64,000 nucleotides of DNA from Cynocephalus volans (GCF_027409185.1 NC_084464.1:50133095-50197094); one strand, 5' to 3'; numbered from the stretch's first letter, positions 36,339 through 47,689 are shown. Numbers and translations: made by a program. The notes: a model not told the origin generated them from the letters alone.

Positions 36339-36707
36339 CGAGGCCCCTGGCCTCAGAGAACCGTGTGACATTCGACCAAAAGCTGGGGCGAAGACCCACA
36401 CAGCTGCAGGCCTCCTCAGCGTCAGTCCTGACCACCTGTCCTGCCAGCCCACGTGTCCGAATCATCAAATGCACCAGCCAGGCTCAGGACAGACGCCCCC
36501 ACTGCCCGGTACCGTTCAGCTGGAGAACAGAGGCCCTGTCCTGGGCGTGTGCCATGTTTGCTCAGAAGCGTTTAGCCGGAGGGGATGGAAGGTAAGGCAG
36601 GCCCCTGGCCCCCCACTCCCAGTTTCAGGGCTGCCCCCGCCAGGGGCCAGAACAGCCCAGGGCAAGGGGAAAGCAGCCATCTGAGGTGGGGTGGGGAGCC
36701 GCCGGCC

Positions 36708-37573
36708 TCATGTGCCTTTGGGGCTGTTGGCTTTACTGTACTCGTTCATCAGCTGCTCATAAGGCACAGAGAGCTCAGACTCGGTGCTGGTGAAGGTGGA
36801 CTCGTCCGAGGAGGGGAACTCGCCCATGCTCAGGGGTGCCTCGGCCTCGGCCCCCTCCTGGGGCCTCTCCTCCCCCACCAGGTTGTCCTCCAGCGAGGAC
36901 TTGGAGGTCTCCTCGTCCGAGAGGCCACCTTCCTTGTTCACAAAGGCGATGCTGTCATTCTGGGAGATGAGCGGGTGGTAGTCCTGGGCGTCCCACGGCT
37001 CACCTTCCTCACTGATGCGGTCTAGCTGGTTCACGAGCACCTCGGAGCCGGGGGAATCGTCCTCAGGGGGCCCCACCCTGGCCTCCTCGCCAGGGGGCCT
37101 CAACACATGGCCTTTGCTCCTTAGTGTCTGTGACACCTCCTCCATGCTGGGCACCCGGTTCTTGGAGTAGACCCCTAAGGGCGCCAGGGCAGTGGGCAGG
37201 GCTGGCAGCCCATTCCCTTGAGGCCTCAGCCCCGGTCCTGGGACCCGCTCCCCTTCCCCGCTCGTCTTCATCGCCTTCTTCCCAATCTGCTTGATGAGGT
37301 CGTTGTAGGTCTCCTCCTTTTTGGACAGGAAGCTAAAGATGTTGATGTCCTTGGAGGACGCATTCCCCGCCACCTGCAGGGCCCTTCTGGAGTGTGGGGA
37401 GCTCTCGAAGGACTCCTTCCGCCGCCGCCGCCGCTTCTTGATGGCTTTGTGGACCTCCACAAACATGCTCACCTTCCAGTTGACAAAGAGGGACAGCCAG
37501 GCCAGCCCCAGGTAGATCCAGAGCTCCACGAAGTAGCGGTACAGGGCGTGGTAGTTGGCGCTGGGGTTCACAC
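36708..37573 (-). CDS. KCNK5: KCNK5 (TASK-2) last coding exon (exon 5), with stop codon
   Basis: Last coding exon of the two-pore-domain, alkaline-activated K+ channel TASK-2 (plasma membrane; renal bicarbonate handling, cell volume and chemosensory roles in the family). The acceptor AG is at 37575-37574. The first two bases complete a Gly codon begun in exon 4, followed by VNPSANYHALYRYFVELW. It encodes M4 (IYLGLAWLSLFV, about residues 231-242) and a long cytosolic tail ending NEYSKANSPKGT, then a stop at 36708-36710. If exon 1 contributes 62 residues, the reconstructed length is 499 aa, the same as human. R224 (extracellular pH sensor), K245 (intracellular pH sensor) and K257/K258 (G-beta-gamma/lipid-sensitive site) then fall on Arg and Lys residues here. 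A basic run KKRRRRRK follows M4. The acidic Ser-rich distal tail is less conserved than the core. No frameshift or internal stop is seen. The recognition rests on remembered family sequence. Confidence 0.97.
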
Positions 37574-39668
37574 CTAAGAGGACAGGAAGCTCAGAGGGTC
37601 AGGAAGGGTCAGCTGGGACCCGGAACCATGCAATGGCCAGAGCTGTGCTATCTGAGCAGGCGTCACGCCAGAACACAGAAGGCGGACGCAGTGCGACAGA
37701 AAGAGGGCCTGTTCTGGACCCTGGACTACCCCATCTTCCCGAGGAACCTTGGCCCTGCCACTCATGTCCCCATCCCAGTCCCCTGTGTGTCTCTGAGCCT
37801 CAGTTTCCTCAACTGCAAAACGTCAGGACAGTGGTCACCTCAGGGGTGAGGAAGTGAGAGGGGCTTTTGGGGACTGGTAATGTAACCAGCACACAGGTCG
37901 AGAGCAGTCCAAGAGTGTGTGCCTTTCTCTCAGTTACTCTGCTACACCCTGCTGCTGTGTGCACGTTACTGCTCAGGTAACAACGGGATGGGAATTACGT
38001 GAGGGGCACTGGCATCCTCAGTGCTGGGATGGACTCACTAGTTCAGTGTGAAGGAGGCTGGCAGTTGGGTGGAGATGACCCGGGAAGTGCTGAACCGGGA
38101 AGGAAACACTGAACCTCTATTCTCCTTGAAGGTCCGTCCTCCTCAGGTTGGCTCCTCCCTTGGTCAGGAGGGCTCTGCCCACTCTACGCCCCCCTCCTGC
38201 TCCAGAGAGCCCACCCGGGTTACCCCCACAGCTCTGATGGCTCTCCTACGCTCTGGGATTATTTGAGATTTCTTTGTGACTTTACACTTACAGGCATGTT
38301 GACCTGTCCCGTCTCCCCCCTCAGACTGGGAGCAACTTAGAGAGGAGGGAGACTGGAGGGAAGGGTCTACCTCCCTCATCAGACTAGAGGTTCCCCCAGG
38401 GCAGAGGCTGCATCTCCCCCCATAGGTGGTGCTCTGAGGGGTGCTGTCAGCCCTGCGCAAGGCTCTTGATCATAAGCAGAGCCTGACGGTGACAAGGACA
38501 ATGACGAGGGCTCACACACTTGCAGCTGGGCCCTACCCTCAGCAATCACGGGTATTTACTTATTTAATTTCCCTCCATCTGTGCAGTGGACGCTGTTACT
38601 TTTACCAGTTTTACAGATGAGAAAACTGAGGCAGAGGCTTGGTGTCTTGCTGGAGCTGAGAAAGAATGTTAAGTATGATGCTTCCCAATACAAAAGGCTT
38701 CTCCATGGCCTGCTCTGAGTTCCAAGGGCTAGACAATGGCAGGATTGTGCCTCTGTCTAAATTTATCTCCCAAGACAGCAGGCCCAGATTTGCCGGACTC
38801 AGAGGAGTGTTGGGGCCTCTCCTTCCTGTTCCTCCCGCCCACTCAGCGGCCCCCTCTGGGCATTCCACATGCAGTGGGACCAAGGGTAGTGACCCGCCCT
38901 GTCCTCTGAACAAGGGGGAGGGGACAGCCCAGAGACCCTGAGCAGAGGTTGCGGGCAGGCAGCAGGCATGGAGGGAACAAGCGCTGGGTCAACAGGGCCA
39001 AGCAGCGTGTCAGAAAGATTAAGAACCAAGATGCTGTGCTGGCCACAGGCACAAATATGTGAGTGGCTGTGGCCAGTTGGTCACAGGCCTTCAGACAAAG
39101 GGGCCAAAGAATCTTATGCCTCTTGGATTAAGGAGGGAGTAGGAGGGAGTGTCAGGGCTGAGCAGCTTGGGAGAAGGCCTCCCTTGTCTTTAAGTGGCCT
39201 ATGGCAGGAGCAAATTTTCGGGCCTCTGAGCCAAGCCTCCAGGCCAGCTTGCTCAGCTCCTGTGCACGATGGAAGGGTGCTCTGGCTGGGCTCAGGGCTT
39301 TCTGGGGACCAGGCGCAAACCCTGCAGGCAGCCCTCCTCCCAGGCATAAGTGTTGTCTCAGAAGTCAGGAGACAACAGAGGGGGAGGAGATCAGAGACTA
39401 AACACATTTCCTAAGAGAGAAAAGGAAGAGGGGAAAAGTCGTGCCCAAGAAAGGGAACTGGAGAGAAGCATCTTCTGCAATTACTTTGTGCCTTAGTTTC
39501 CTCCTGCAACTGGCAGGGTAGGGGGAGAACCCACCGGGTGGGCGAAGTGCCCAGAACACCGATCGCCTACCAGGGGCCCCAGCAAAGGTCTGCTGACCTG
39601 AAACTGGATGAAAAGCAGAGGAAGAGAATTGGGGAGTCAGACGCAGGGGGAAAGGGGCAGGGACTCAC
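37574..39668 (-). other. KCNK5 intron 4, with a MIR fragment
   Basis: Intron between exons 4 and 5 (donor GTGAGT at 39668, acceptor TCTTAG ending at 37574). About 38490-38640 is an antisense MIR (CAGATGAGAAAACTGAGG). The remainder is GC-rich unique-looking sequence with no coding signal that I can support. Confidence 0.85.
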
Positions 39669-39837
39669 CGGCCACAAAGTCGCCGAAGCCGATGGTGGAG
39701 ATGGTGATGAAGGAGTAGTAGAGGCCCTCGATGTAGTTCCACTCCTCAGTCACCATGAACACGAAGGGTGGGATCACCAGGTGGACCAGGACGCCCCACA
39801 GGATGAAGATGGCCGTGCACGTGATCTGTGCCTTCCG
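39669..39837 (-). CDS. KCNK5: KCNK5 (TASK-2) exon 4, second pore loop
   Basis: Internal exon of 169 nt (56 codons plus one base). The acceptor CAG precedes 39837 and the donor GTGAGT starts at 39668. It translates as RKAQITCTAIFILWGVLV, then HLVIPPFVFMVTEEWNYIEG, then LYYSFITISTIGFGDFVAG. It therefore holds M3 and the second pore helix and selectivity filter, with GFGD in place of GYGD as is typical of K2P second pores. It joins exon 3 in phase 0 (…GVSL/RKAQ) and exon 5 in phase 1, splitting a Gly codon. Intron 3 (39838-40135) is only 298 nt. By inferred numbering the exon covers residues 156-211. Confidence 0.97.
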
Positions 39838-40135
39838 CTGATGAGGTGGCAGGAGACCACGTCAGACAATGGTAGACTCAAGAAAGCCAGCATGGACACC
39901 TGAGCGCTTGGGCGGCAGCTAGAGGAGAGGCCACTGGACACCAGGCCTGGGGGGGCTGAATGGCCCCAAAAGGGAGAGGGGTGCTCCCAGCTTGACCCAG
40001 GAGGGCAGGGAGCTCTGAAGCTGGCCTCTTGCCATCTGCCCTAACACCCCTGTCCAATTCTTGGAGCCTTCCTGTCCTCCCCTCACCTGTCACGGTCCCC
40101 CCATCTCTGCCTAGTACCTGCGGCTGGGGACATAC

Positions 40136-40302
40136 CAGGCTCACGCCTCTCTTGGTGAGGAACCTTCCCAAACTCTTGGCACGTCCCCCGAAGAACTTGC
40201 CCAGGGCACTGATCCATGTCAGGCAGAGCGGCACCCCGGAGAGACCATAGAAGACACAGAAGAGGCGACCAGCGGGGGTCTTGGGAGCCACATTGCCATA
40301 GC
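40136..40302 (-). CDS. KCNK5: KCNK5 (TASK-2) exon 3, first selectivity filter and M2
   Basis: Internal exon of 167 nt. The acceptor TTCAG precedes 40302 and the donor GTATGT starts at 40135. Two bases complete the first Gly of the P1 filter, then YGNVAPKTPAGRLFCVFYGL and SGVPLCLTWISALGKFFGG, ending FLTKRGVSL. It holds the outer half of the first selectivity filter (GYGN), M2 and the start of the M2-M3 loop (residues about 101-155). In the M2 segment GLSGVPLCL the third residue is Ser, where the human protein, as I remember it, has Phe; this could be a real substitution or a sequencing variant. A long (UG)n-rich tract lies about 85 nt upstream of this exon's acceptor in the transcript. Confidence 0.97.
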
Positions 40303-40387
40303 CTGAAGAAAGAGACAGTGAGGTCAGGAACAGAGCCACAGCAGGGCTGAGAGCTGATGGACAGCCTGGGCTCCTGCCTCCTCCTCC

Positions 40388-40388
40388 A

Positions 40389-40434
<46 letters not shown>

Positions 40435-41170
40435 CACACACAACAGACATACATACAACAGACACACACAACAGACACATACACACATACACACACACAA
40501 CACACACACAACACACACACAGCAGAAACACACACAACAGACACAAGCACACACGACACACACACAACAGACACATACATACAACAAACATGCACACACA
40601 TACACACACATACACACTACACACACAACAGACACACACCTACACACAACAGACACACACCTACACACAACAGACACACGCACACACACATATACACACA
40701 CAACAGACACGCAACAGGCACACACACACAACACACACATACGCACAACACACACAGACACACACAGACACATGCAACAGACACACACATAACACACACA
40801 CTCATACACACACAGAACAGACACACATACACAACAAACGCACACCACACACATACACACAAAGAACAGGCACACACACACACACAACAGACACAGACAC
40901 ACACACAACAGACACACAGATACACACATACACGACACACACACCACACACACACACAACAGACACACAGACATACACACACAACACAACAGACACACGC
41001 ACACACACACGACAGACACACATACAACAGATGCACACACACACAAGACACACAACAGACACAACAGACACACATACACACACAACAGACACACACAATA
41101 CATACACACACAACAGACACAGACACACGCAACAGACACACAATGACACACAGAGACACACACACACACA
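40388..41170 (+). repeat. Long CA-rich composite microsatellite in KCNK5 intron 2
   Basis: About 780 bp of almost pure A/C on the plus strand. It begins as a perfect (CA)n of about 50 bp and grades into degenerate blocks of CACACAACAGACACACAC. Its gene-strand end lies about 85 nt upstream of the exon 3 acceptor, so the pre-mRNA has a long UG-rich block there. The long Thr/His and Cys/Val open frames over it (40357-41205 plus; 40324-41187 minus) are repeat artefacts. Confidence 0.95.
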
Positions 41171-42283
41171 GCCAGCTCGAGGCCCATCTTCTAAGATCAA
41201 ATTGATACTGATGTAATACCAATACTTGAATAATGATAATTCCCTTGATCACACTGTGATCATGATCATTTATAAAGCAATTATGTGATACGGCCTATGT
41301 CTCCTCCATCATGCTGGGAGCTCCCTGAAGGCAGGGACTAAGCCTCCACCATCTGCAAGGTTTCCACTAGTCCATATGGTACTGCTGTGCCCTCTCTGGG
41401 CACACAACCCAGAGGCACTCTGGTAGAAGGTCTCCAAAGATGGCCATTCTCAGTTCCCTCCTTTCTTACGTGACGGCTCACATCAAGGCGGAGTTTAATT
41501 CTCCTCTCTTTGAACCTGGGCTTTAATGATTTGCTTGATCCTAGGCAGTGAAAGTGGTGCTGGACAGGCTGGGTCTAAGAAGCCTACTGCTTCTCCCTTG
41601 GATTCCCTTGAAATGCTCACTTTTGGGATTTGCCCTCTTAGACCCTGGCTGCCCTACTGTGCGATGCCCAGGCCACATGTGGAGGCCTTGTGTTTTCATC
41701 CAGTTCAGCTGAGCTCTCAGCCAACAGCCAGTATCAACTGTCAAACACGTGGCAGGAAGCCATCGTGGACGTCAGGCCAGTTGGGCTTCCAAGTGACTTC
41801 ATCCCCAGCCATCGTTTGACTGCCACTGCACTGCACTGCACAGTCCAAGCAGGAACTGACCAGCTGAGCCCAGTCAGCCTGCAGAGTGGTGAAAGATAGT
41901 AAGCTGTGTTTTAAGCCTCTCTCTTCTGGAGTGGCTGGCTATGCAGCCATGGAGAATGGGGATGGGGCCCAGCGACTGAGTAAGCGCAATCTGGGTTTGT
42001 GCAGTGAGCAGCCTGTTCAGTCTCCTGCATGGCTCTGGAGACCAGGCGGTATCACTGTTTCTGCTCAAAGAGCCCTGGTCTGGACTCATGAAAACAGTCT
42101 CTGAGGCATGGCCAGTCACCAAAGATTTACTAAATCCCCAGGAAAGTGTCAAAAGGAGAGACTGCAACTGGCCTGATTTTACCCCCACACTGCACAAGCC
42201 TGAGTAACCAGAGCTGGATTCCTATAAGGTTCTGAGGAGCTGGAGCATAAAAGTGGGTATCCCAAAGGTCCCAGAAGACTTAC
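41171..42283 (-). other. Remainder of KCNK5 intron 2
   Basis: Unique-looking intron sequence. About 41310-41430 resembles a weak L2-type tail (GGGAGCTCCCTGAAGGCAGG). I see no additional exon. Intron 2 as a whole spans 40303-42283. Confidence 0.6.
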
Positions 42284-42395
42284 CAATGGTGGTGATGACT
42301 GTGGCTGCAAAAATCACTGCATTGGGCCAGTTCCAGTTGTTGAAGGTCTGGTTCCCTGTGATGGCCACACCCTGTCCTGCAGCATCAGATACTAC
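42284..42395 (-). CDS. KCNK5: KCNK5 (TASK-2) exon 2, cap end and pore helix 1
   Basis: Internal exon of 112 nt (37 codons plus one base). The acceptor TTTTTAG precedes 42395 and the consensus donor GTAAGT starts at 42283. It translates as VVSDAAGQGVAITGNQTF then NNWNWPNAVIFAATVITTI, with the final base starting the first Gly of the GYG filter. It carries the end of the extracellular cap, the NQT N-glycosylation sequon (N77 by inferred numbering), pore helix 1 and the inner part of the filter. The preceding exon, which encodes the first 62 residues, is not in this window. I searched the minus strand to 64000 for an M1-type start and saw none. Confidence 0.96.
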
Positions 42396-42509
42396 CTAAA
42401 AAGAAAAAGAGAGAGAAACAATGAAGGTCAGAGCTATGGCCACAAGGATGCTGTCTGAGTGACAATGCTCTATTAAACTCCTTGTAAGCATTTCCAATTA
42501 ATCATCACA

Positions 42510-42622
42510 ATAACAAGGTCTCCATTTTATAGATGAAACATTTAATATGGATCAGAGAGGTTAAGTGATTTGCCCAAGGTCACACAGCTGGTAAAGATAT
42601 AAACCCAGGAAATCTGGCTCCA
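42510..42622 (-). repeat. MIR fragment
   Basis: TCAGAGAGGTTAAGTGATTT then GCCCAAGGTCACACAGCTGG is the antisense MIR core. Confidence 0.9.
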
Positions 42623-42646
42623 AAGTTCATTCTTTCACTGAGCCAG

Positions 42647-42823
42647 TGCTTCTCAAACTTACTAGCATACACCAGAACCACCTGCACAGCTTGTTAAACA
42701 CAGTCCGCTGGGCCCCATCCCCAGAGTTTCTGATTCAGTAGATCTGAGAAGGGGCATTTATAGCAAGATCCCAGGTAATGCTTATACTACTGGTCCAGGG
42801 ATCACACTTTGAGAACTGCTGCA
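42647..42823 (+). repeat. MER5A element
   Basis: CAGTGCTTCTCAAACTTACT, CTGGGCCCCATCCCCAGAGT, TTCTGATTCAGTAGATCTGA and CACACTTTGAGAACTGCTG match MER5A along nearly its full length of about 180 bp. Confidence 0.93.
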
Positions 42824-43930
42824 TGAGACTATTGTGCCTCTTAAAAAAGGCAGATGTGATGCAGACACACAGGAGGTCCCCTACACCTTGTCCCATCCAT
42901 AGAGAGTGCTCTCCTTGCAGAGCACAAATCCCTATTCAGGGCTGGCCCCCTTCAGCCCACTGTAGGACACCTGCTAAGGCTGGCTCAGTGCCCTCTTGAT
43001 CTGTCCTCTGAAGGAATGCAAATCACCTGGTCCTCCTTTCTTTCCCCCACGCCTAAAGCTCTAATCTACCTTTTCCCCCACAGCCTCCCCCTTCTCTCCC
43101 CTCCCTGGATCAAACTTTCTCTCTCTGCCCTGGGCTGAGCAATTGTCTGGGCAAGGACAGATCAGAAGGTGGTAAGGACATTTCAGGGTGACTCAAAATT
43201 GTGCTAGTGCCCCACGGAACTTCCAGCAACTGTGGACAGCAGGTAAGAGGTCAACTGGGGAAGCGCACTGGGAGGTCTGGGAGAGGTTTTATCTGTTCCA
43301 GCAACACTGAGAGTTGTCAACCCGTATCCATCTGACTAGACCTTGCCTCTTCCCCATCCTTCAGCTTGGCTCACCACTCACCCCAACCTACCAGTGAGGT
43401 TCTATTGGCTGGCAGAGCCTAGACCCCAGAAGCCCCATAAAAGGGGCTATAAATATGGAGTTTAAGTCCTGTCCCCAAGGAGGGCCCCCGGATGGGACAT
43501 GCAGACCAGAGACCAGGAACTCAGCCACATTCTCTATAAAAATCAAGCCAAGGACTGAGGGAGAAGAGACAGAGAAGTGAGGGATAGAAGCAGGCAGGAG
43601 CCGGGAAAACTATATTTCTAACACACCCGAGGTGTGACTGAGGTTTGGTGGAAGGAAAGGGAAAGGTGGGTGTCCTGAAGGAATGTGCAGTTTGCAGGAG
43701 CAGCAGCAGGCCCTTGTAAACGGATTTGCACGCTGAAGAATGTTCCATGATGACATGCTTGTCTGACAAATCATCAAACCACACCGCTCACTGCCCTGCC
43801 TCCTTATTCCCAGGGCACCTCTGAAGGCCGTGAAGGCTGTGCAGGACCAAAGTGGCAATGGGGACGGTGGCATTCAACCCTGGCACAGGTGGCCCCTGCC
43901 CTCAGAGAGCTCTCTGTCTAGCTGGCTTGG
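42824..43930. other. KCNK5 intron 1, unique-looking stretch
   Basis: No coding signal. A CCAAT/TATA-like arrangement at 43400-43460 is listed separately. 43560-43900 is purine-rich in places. Confidence 0.5.
43400..43460 (+). promoter_or_regulatory. Possible cryptic promoter elements (inverted CCAAT plus TATA/MEF2-like)
   Basis: TCTATTGGCTGG (inverted CCAAT) lies about 40 bp before CATAAAAGGGG and CTATAAATATGG, which resemble a TATA box and a MEF2/CArG-like site. These are motif matches only, and no transcript evidence is available here. Confidence 0.25.
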
Positions 43931-44379
43931 CCACTTACACATGAAATAGCCCAAGGATGTTTAGAAATGAACAGGCCCACAGGAGAGCTAAAACAAATAC
44001 CAAGGACTGTCCAATAGGTTTGTGAACAAATTAAATCTATGTTTGGAGCAAGAGTATGAGGAAGTACCAGGGCCTGTGGGTTAATGTTAAACTGATGGCA
44101 GAGAAAGCAGAGCCACTCGGCTCCCTTTTGGCTTCCACCTTTCTTATCTCAGATGCCCATCTTACACTGGAGAGCCTAAAACATGAGAAGAGCATTCAAG
44201 GACACCTTTAAATGGGAATTCGATCACTGACCACAGATGACACTGTGGCACCACCTCTGGTCACCCCCACAGAATCGTGGGGAAGGGGAACGATGTCAGA
44301 AGACAAGCTGTTCCTTTTTTCACAGAAAGGAAAAGGGTGGATTCCAAAAACTGGGAAAGCAAGCCTGCACTCTTGCAAA

Positions 44380-45000
44380 CTTAATGTTTGGGACATTCAG
44401 AAGAGGAATTGGTGAGCACTAGAAGCTAGCACATATTTGCCAAGAACAAGTCATGCTCAGCTAAGTGCATCCCCTTTTCCAAAGGGGTTGCAAAGCCTTG
44501 AATTTTTTGGAATGCAGAAAATCCAGATTGCAACAAGGCAGCTAACAGATGGGCTTACAGCTATTCATGTGGACAAGACAGAGAAATGTGGGGTGGAGCT
44601 AGGATTAACTGGGTCCATTCAAAAGCAGACAACCCGAAGAAGTACTGATCATTATCAACCTGGACTGAGGGCTCCATTGTCAGGCCTAAGGCCTGGCCTC
44701 TTCAGTACTATAATCCACAGCACAGTGAGGACATAGATGGCTTACCAATCTTTGCGCAGAGGATGCAAAATTGGGGGTAAGGACTGAATGGGAAGATAGC
44801 TAACACACTGCAATGGCAGTATCGAGTCTCAACATCATCTGGACTGGAAATATGTGTGAAAATTAAATAGATATGAAAGTCTTTTTAAATTTTCAAGTCC
44901 TACACTTTGAATTGGAAAAGATTAGTACAGGATCAAAGGGGAAAGTCCTTGAGTTTCAGCTGACCACAAACCAACAAATACCACGGCGGCTGTGAAAAGA
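44380..45000 (+). repeat. CR1/L3-type LINE reverse transcriptase remnant
   Basis: Ordered phrases of an ancient CR1-clade LINE: AACAAGTCATGCTCAGCTAA (near 44446), GACAGAGAAATGTGGGGTGG, ACATAGATGGCTTACCAATC, ATGCAAAATTGGGGGTAAGG, GATAGCTAACACACTGCAAT and CAAGTCCTACACTTTGAATT (near 44896). These correspond to the C-terminal part of the RT and the start of the 3' region. It is heavily decayed with no open frame. Confidence 0.7.
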
Positions 45001-46709
45001 AAAGTAAATGTGATTTCAGGCAGCGTCAGCACACCTCTTTCCAGGGCTGGGAGCTAACGAGCCATCCTTCTCTGCAGGGTCAGCCACACGTGGGCACCCT
45101 ATCCATTCTGGGTGTCAAAGTTCACATGATATGTTAGCCAACAGGCCAAGGCCCAAGAGGGGACAGGAATGGCTTTTTTGGATAACGAGCTACCTCATAA
45201 TGGGCTGCTTTTTGCAATAATCAATCTCTGATAATGAAAAGTCTTTAGATCAGGGGTGACCACCATGTATCAGCCTTGCTGTTGAAGGTATGACTGTAAT
45301 AGAAGCTCTCGACTGGGGATGGTAGCACCTTCTAGAGTGTTTGGAAATGATGTCTGAGGGGGAATGTTGTATGTACCAGGACCTGTTCTAGGCACTGGGG
45401 ATACTGCTGTGAACAGACAGAATCTCTGCCCTTCCCCCACAGTTTGTTCTAATGAATGATGGGGGATGCTGCTGGCATTAAGTGGGCAGGGGCCAGGGAT
45501 GCTAAATTCCTTGCAATTCACAGGACAATGCCACCCACAAAGAGAACACTGCTGCCCCTGAGAAACACCAACTTGCCAAAGGTAACCTGTGATTTGGGAA
45601 TCATTTAGTAAGTGCTAAGGAGACATCAAAAATAAGAGTTGGCAAAACAGGGTAACTGAAGGGGGCATTAAGGTTCGGAGTACTGAGAGGTGGAAAAGCT
45701 GAGCCTCCTGCCCTGCACCCACTGATGGTGTGCCCTTTGGATAACAGCTCACAACTTCAGCCTCTGGCCCTGGTTATCAGTGAGCCACAGCCTCACATGC
45801 TTTCCCCAGGACTTCCATTATCTCTCCAGGGTCACCCAGCAAGGGGCATGCAAAAGAAGCATTCTGAAGGGCCCCTAGCTTCCCAGGGCTAGAAGCATGG
45901 GGCTAGAAGCACAGGGCTAGAAGCATTGCTGATCCTTGCAAAGATCCGGTGGCAGCAGTTACGCCCACTGGGCAGACAGACGTTATGTGGCAGAACTGGG
46001 CTAGGTTGTGGACCTTTTGGTTTCAAGCCTTCACAAGTCCCTGCCTCCCTCCCTTTATTGCTCTGCCTGGCCCTGGGCCCCCCAGTGCCCTTGCTGTTGC
46101 CTCCTCAGCCATGGTTCCCAAACAGCTGGCCTGGGAATCAGCTTGTCTCCACCCCACGGCAGGGAGCGAGGAGTAGCACTAGTGCTGCTGTGCATGAGAC
46201 ACCCCTCGCATGGGCCCGTACACACATTCCCTAACTGGCTTCCCTGTGATTCTGCCAGGCATCACTTGATAGGGGGCTCAGGGAGCTGAGATCCATGTGT
46301 GAACTTGGGGGGCCAGCTCCCTGTTCCCACCAGTGTAGCTGTGGCTCTGGTCAGGACATCTCACCGATCTTGATTTGGATTATACAGGATGAGGGAGAGG
46401 CCTTAACTGATCTCCCAGAACAGAAGAGCTGACCAGGACTGAGACTATCCCTGGGTTAGAGGAAAGGACATGGGGGAGCTGGGCAAACACACCGTTAGAC
46501 AACGCATCCTGTCCTCGGTGTTAGGGAAACATCTTTCGCAGAAGGAGGCAACCCCTATTCACTTGCAGGTTCTTTAACTTGGGTCCAAATTCACAGTGTT
46601 TTCATTTTCCATATAGGCTTGGTGAGTGATGAGAGAAGGGGAGCCTGCACACAGCCCAGGCTCAGCTCTTGTTTGGGGACAGAATAGAGCTCCCTGCCTC
46701 TGTCACCCT

Positions 46710-46945
46710 CATCATAAAGCAGCTGTGATTTACTGAGGGCTTAAGATGTGCCAAGTGTTGTGCTAAGCATTTTATGTGCCTTTAACTCATTTAATGAGGA
46801 CAGAATCCTGCAGGGAAGACATTATAATTTTTTCCATCTTGCAAATGAGGATTTGAGGCTTCCAGAGGTTAAAGAAGTACATGAGGTCACGGTGCTAAAA
46901 GCAATGAAGCCGGGACTAGAACTCAGGCCCATCTGGGTCCTAACT
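46710..46945 (-). repeat. MIR element
   Basis: CAAATGAGGATTTGAGGCTT, CCAGAGGTTAAAGAAGTACA and CCGGGACTAGAACTCAGG, in antisense MIR order. Confidence 0.8.
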
Positions 46946-47689
46946 GCGGTTATCCTTATCCCCTTTCCCCATAAAAGCCACAGGAAGGAGGCCTGTAAAT
47001 ACTTCTACTCCTTCCCACCAGCTGAAAAAACAGTGTCCTCAACTCAGCCCAGCCGCCGCTTCCAGCGAGGCACGTCCATGCCCCTCTCCAGAGCTTCAGA
47101 CAACAGCTGCCCAACCCCATCTTCCCAGGCTCGCACTGTCCACACAACCTGGGTTTCCACCTGGCGGCAGATGCCAGGCATCCCCTTCCTGGAGAGACTC
47201 ATCCTGACCTTTGGGACGTGCTGCCCACCTTCAGACATGAGCAAGTAGGGCTGCCGTGGGGCTCTTCCCCTTATGGGTCAGGCTGGGGAAAACCAAGGTC
47301 AGGATGGCAGCCTGTCTGAGGATGGTGGCAGCTCGCTGGCACCCACAGAACTATTTCCGGCCCTGCCTCCAACTCCCGCAGCCACCATCACTTTCAGATC
47401 ACAGAACTAACCATTCCCTGCTCTGCAGGATGCAGTCTCAACAGGCCTCCACTGGACCCACAGACTGTTGGGGGTTCAGGAGCTGAACCTCCTTTCCCAT
47501 CCCTGGCTGCATCGATCCTTAATTCATAGCATCAAAACCCACTTGGTTCCTCTGGCCTGGAAGGTGTAATAGGACGAATCCTTATTCATACATGATGCCT
47601 GGCAGGAAAGAAACATCCTTTATCATTCCTCGCACCCAGCCCTTCCAGCCACCTTGTGAGGTGCGCAGACGTGGATTAATCCTCACTTC
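46946..47689. other. KCNK5 intron 1, unique-looking stretch
   Basis: No feature recognised. Open frames over this region have no domain. Confidence 0.45.

Larger units (their letters stand above)
34785..36707 (-). other. KCNK5: KCNK5 3' UTR
   Basis: Non-coding tail of KCNK5 exon 5, about 1.9 kb from the stop codon to the polyadenylation site inferred from the AATAAA at 34803-34808. The cleavage point is estimated at 10-30 nt past the signal, so the left end is approximate. It contains a (UG)n run at 35514-35551 and a MIR/L2-type tail fragment at 36262-36338. Long open frames here (for example 35463-35988) follow the CA repeat and GC-rich sequence and look like chance. Confidence 0.8.

Noticed and set aside
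40324..41205. Open frames of more than 200 codons on both strands (Cys/Val-rich minus; Thr/His-rich plus)
   Set aside because: They are translations of the CA-rich microsatellite in KCNK5 intron 2. Only the exon 3 portion of the minus-strand frame (40136-40302) is real coding sequence.
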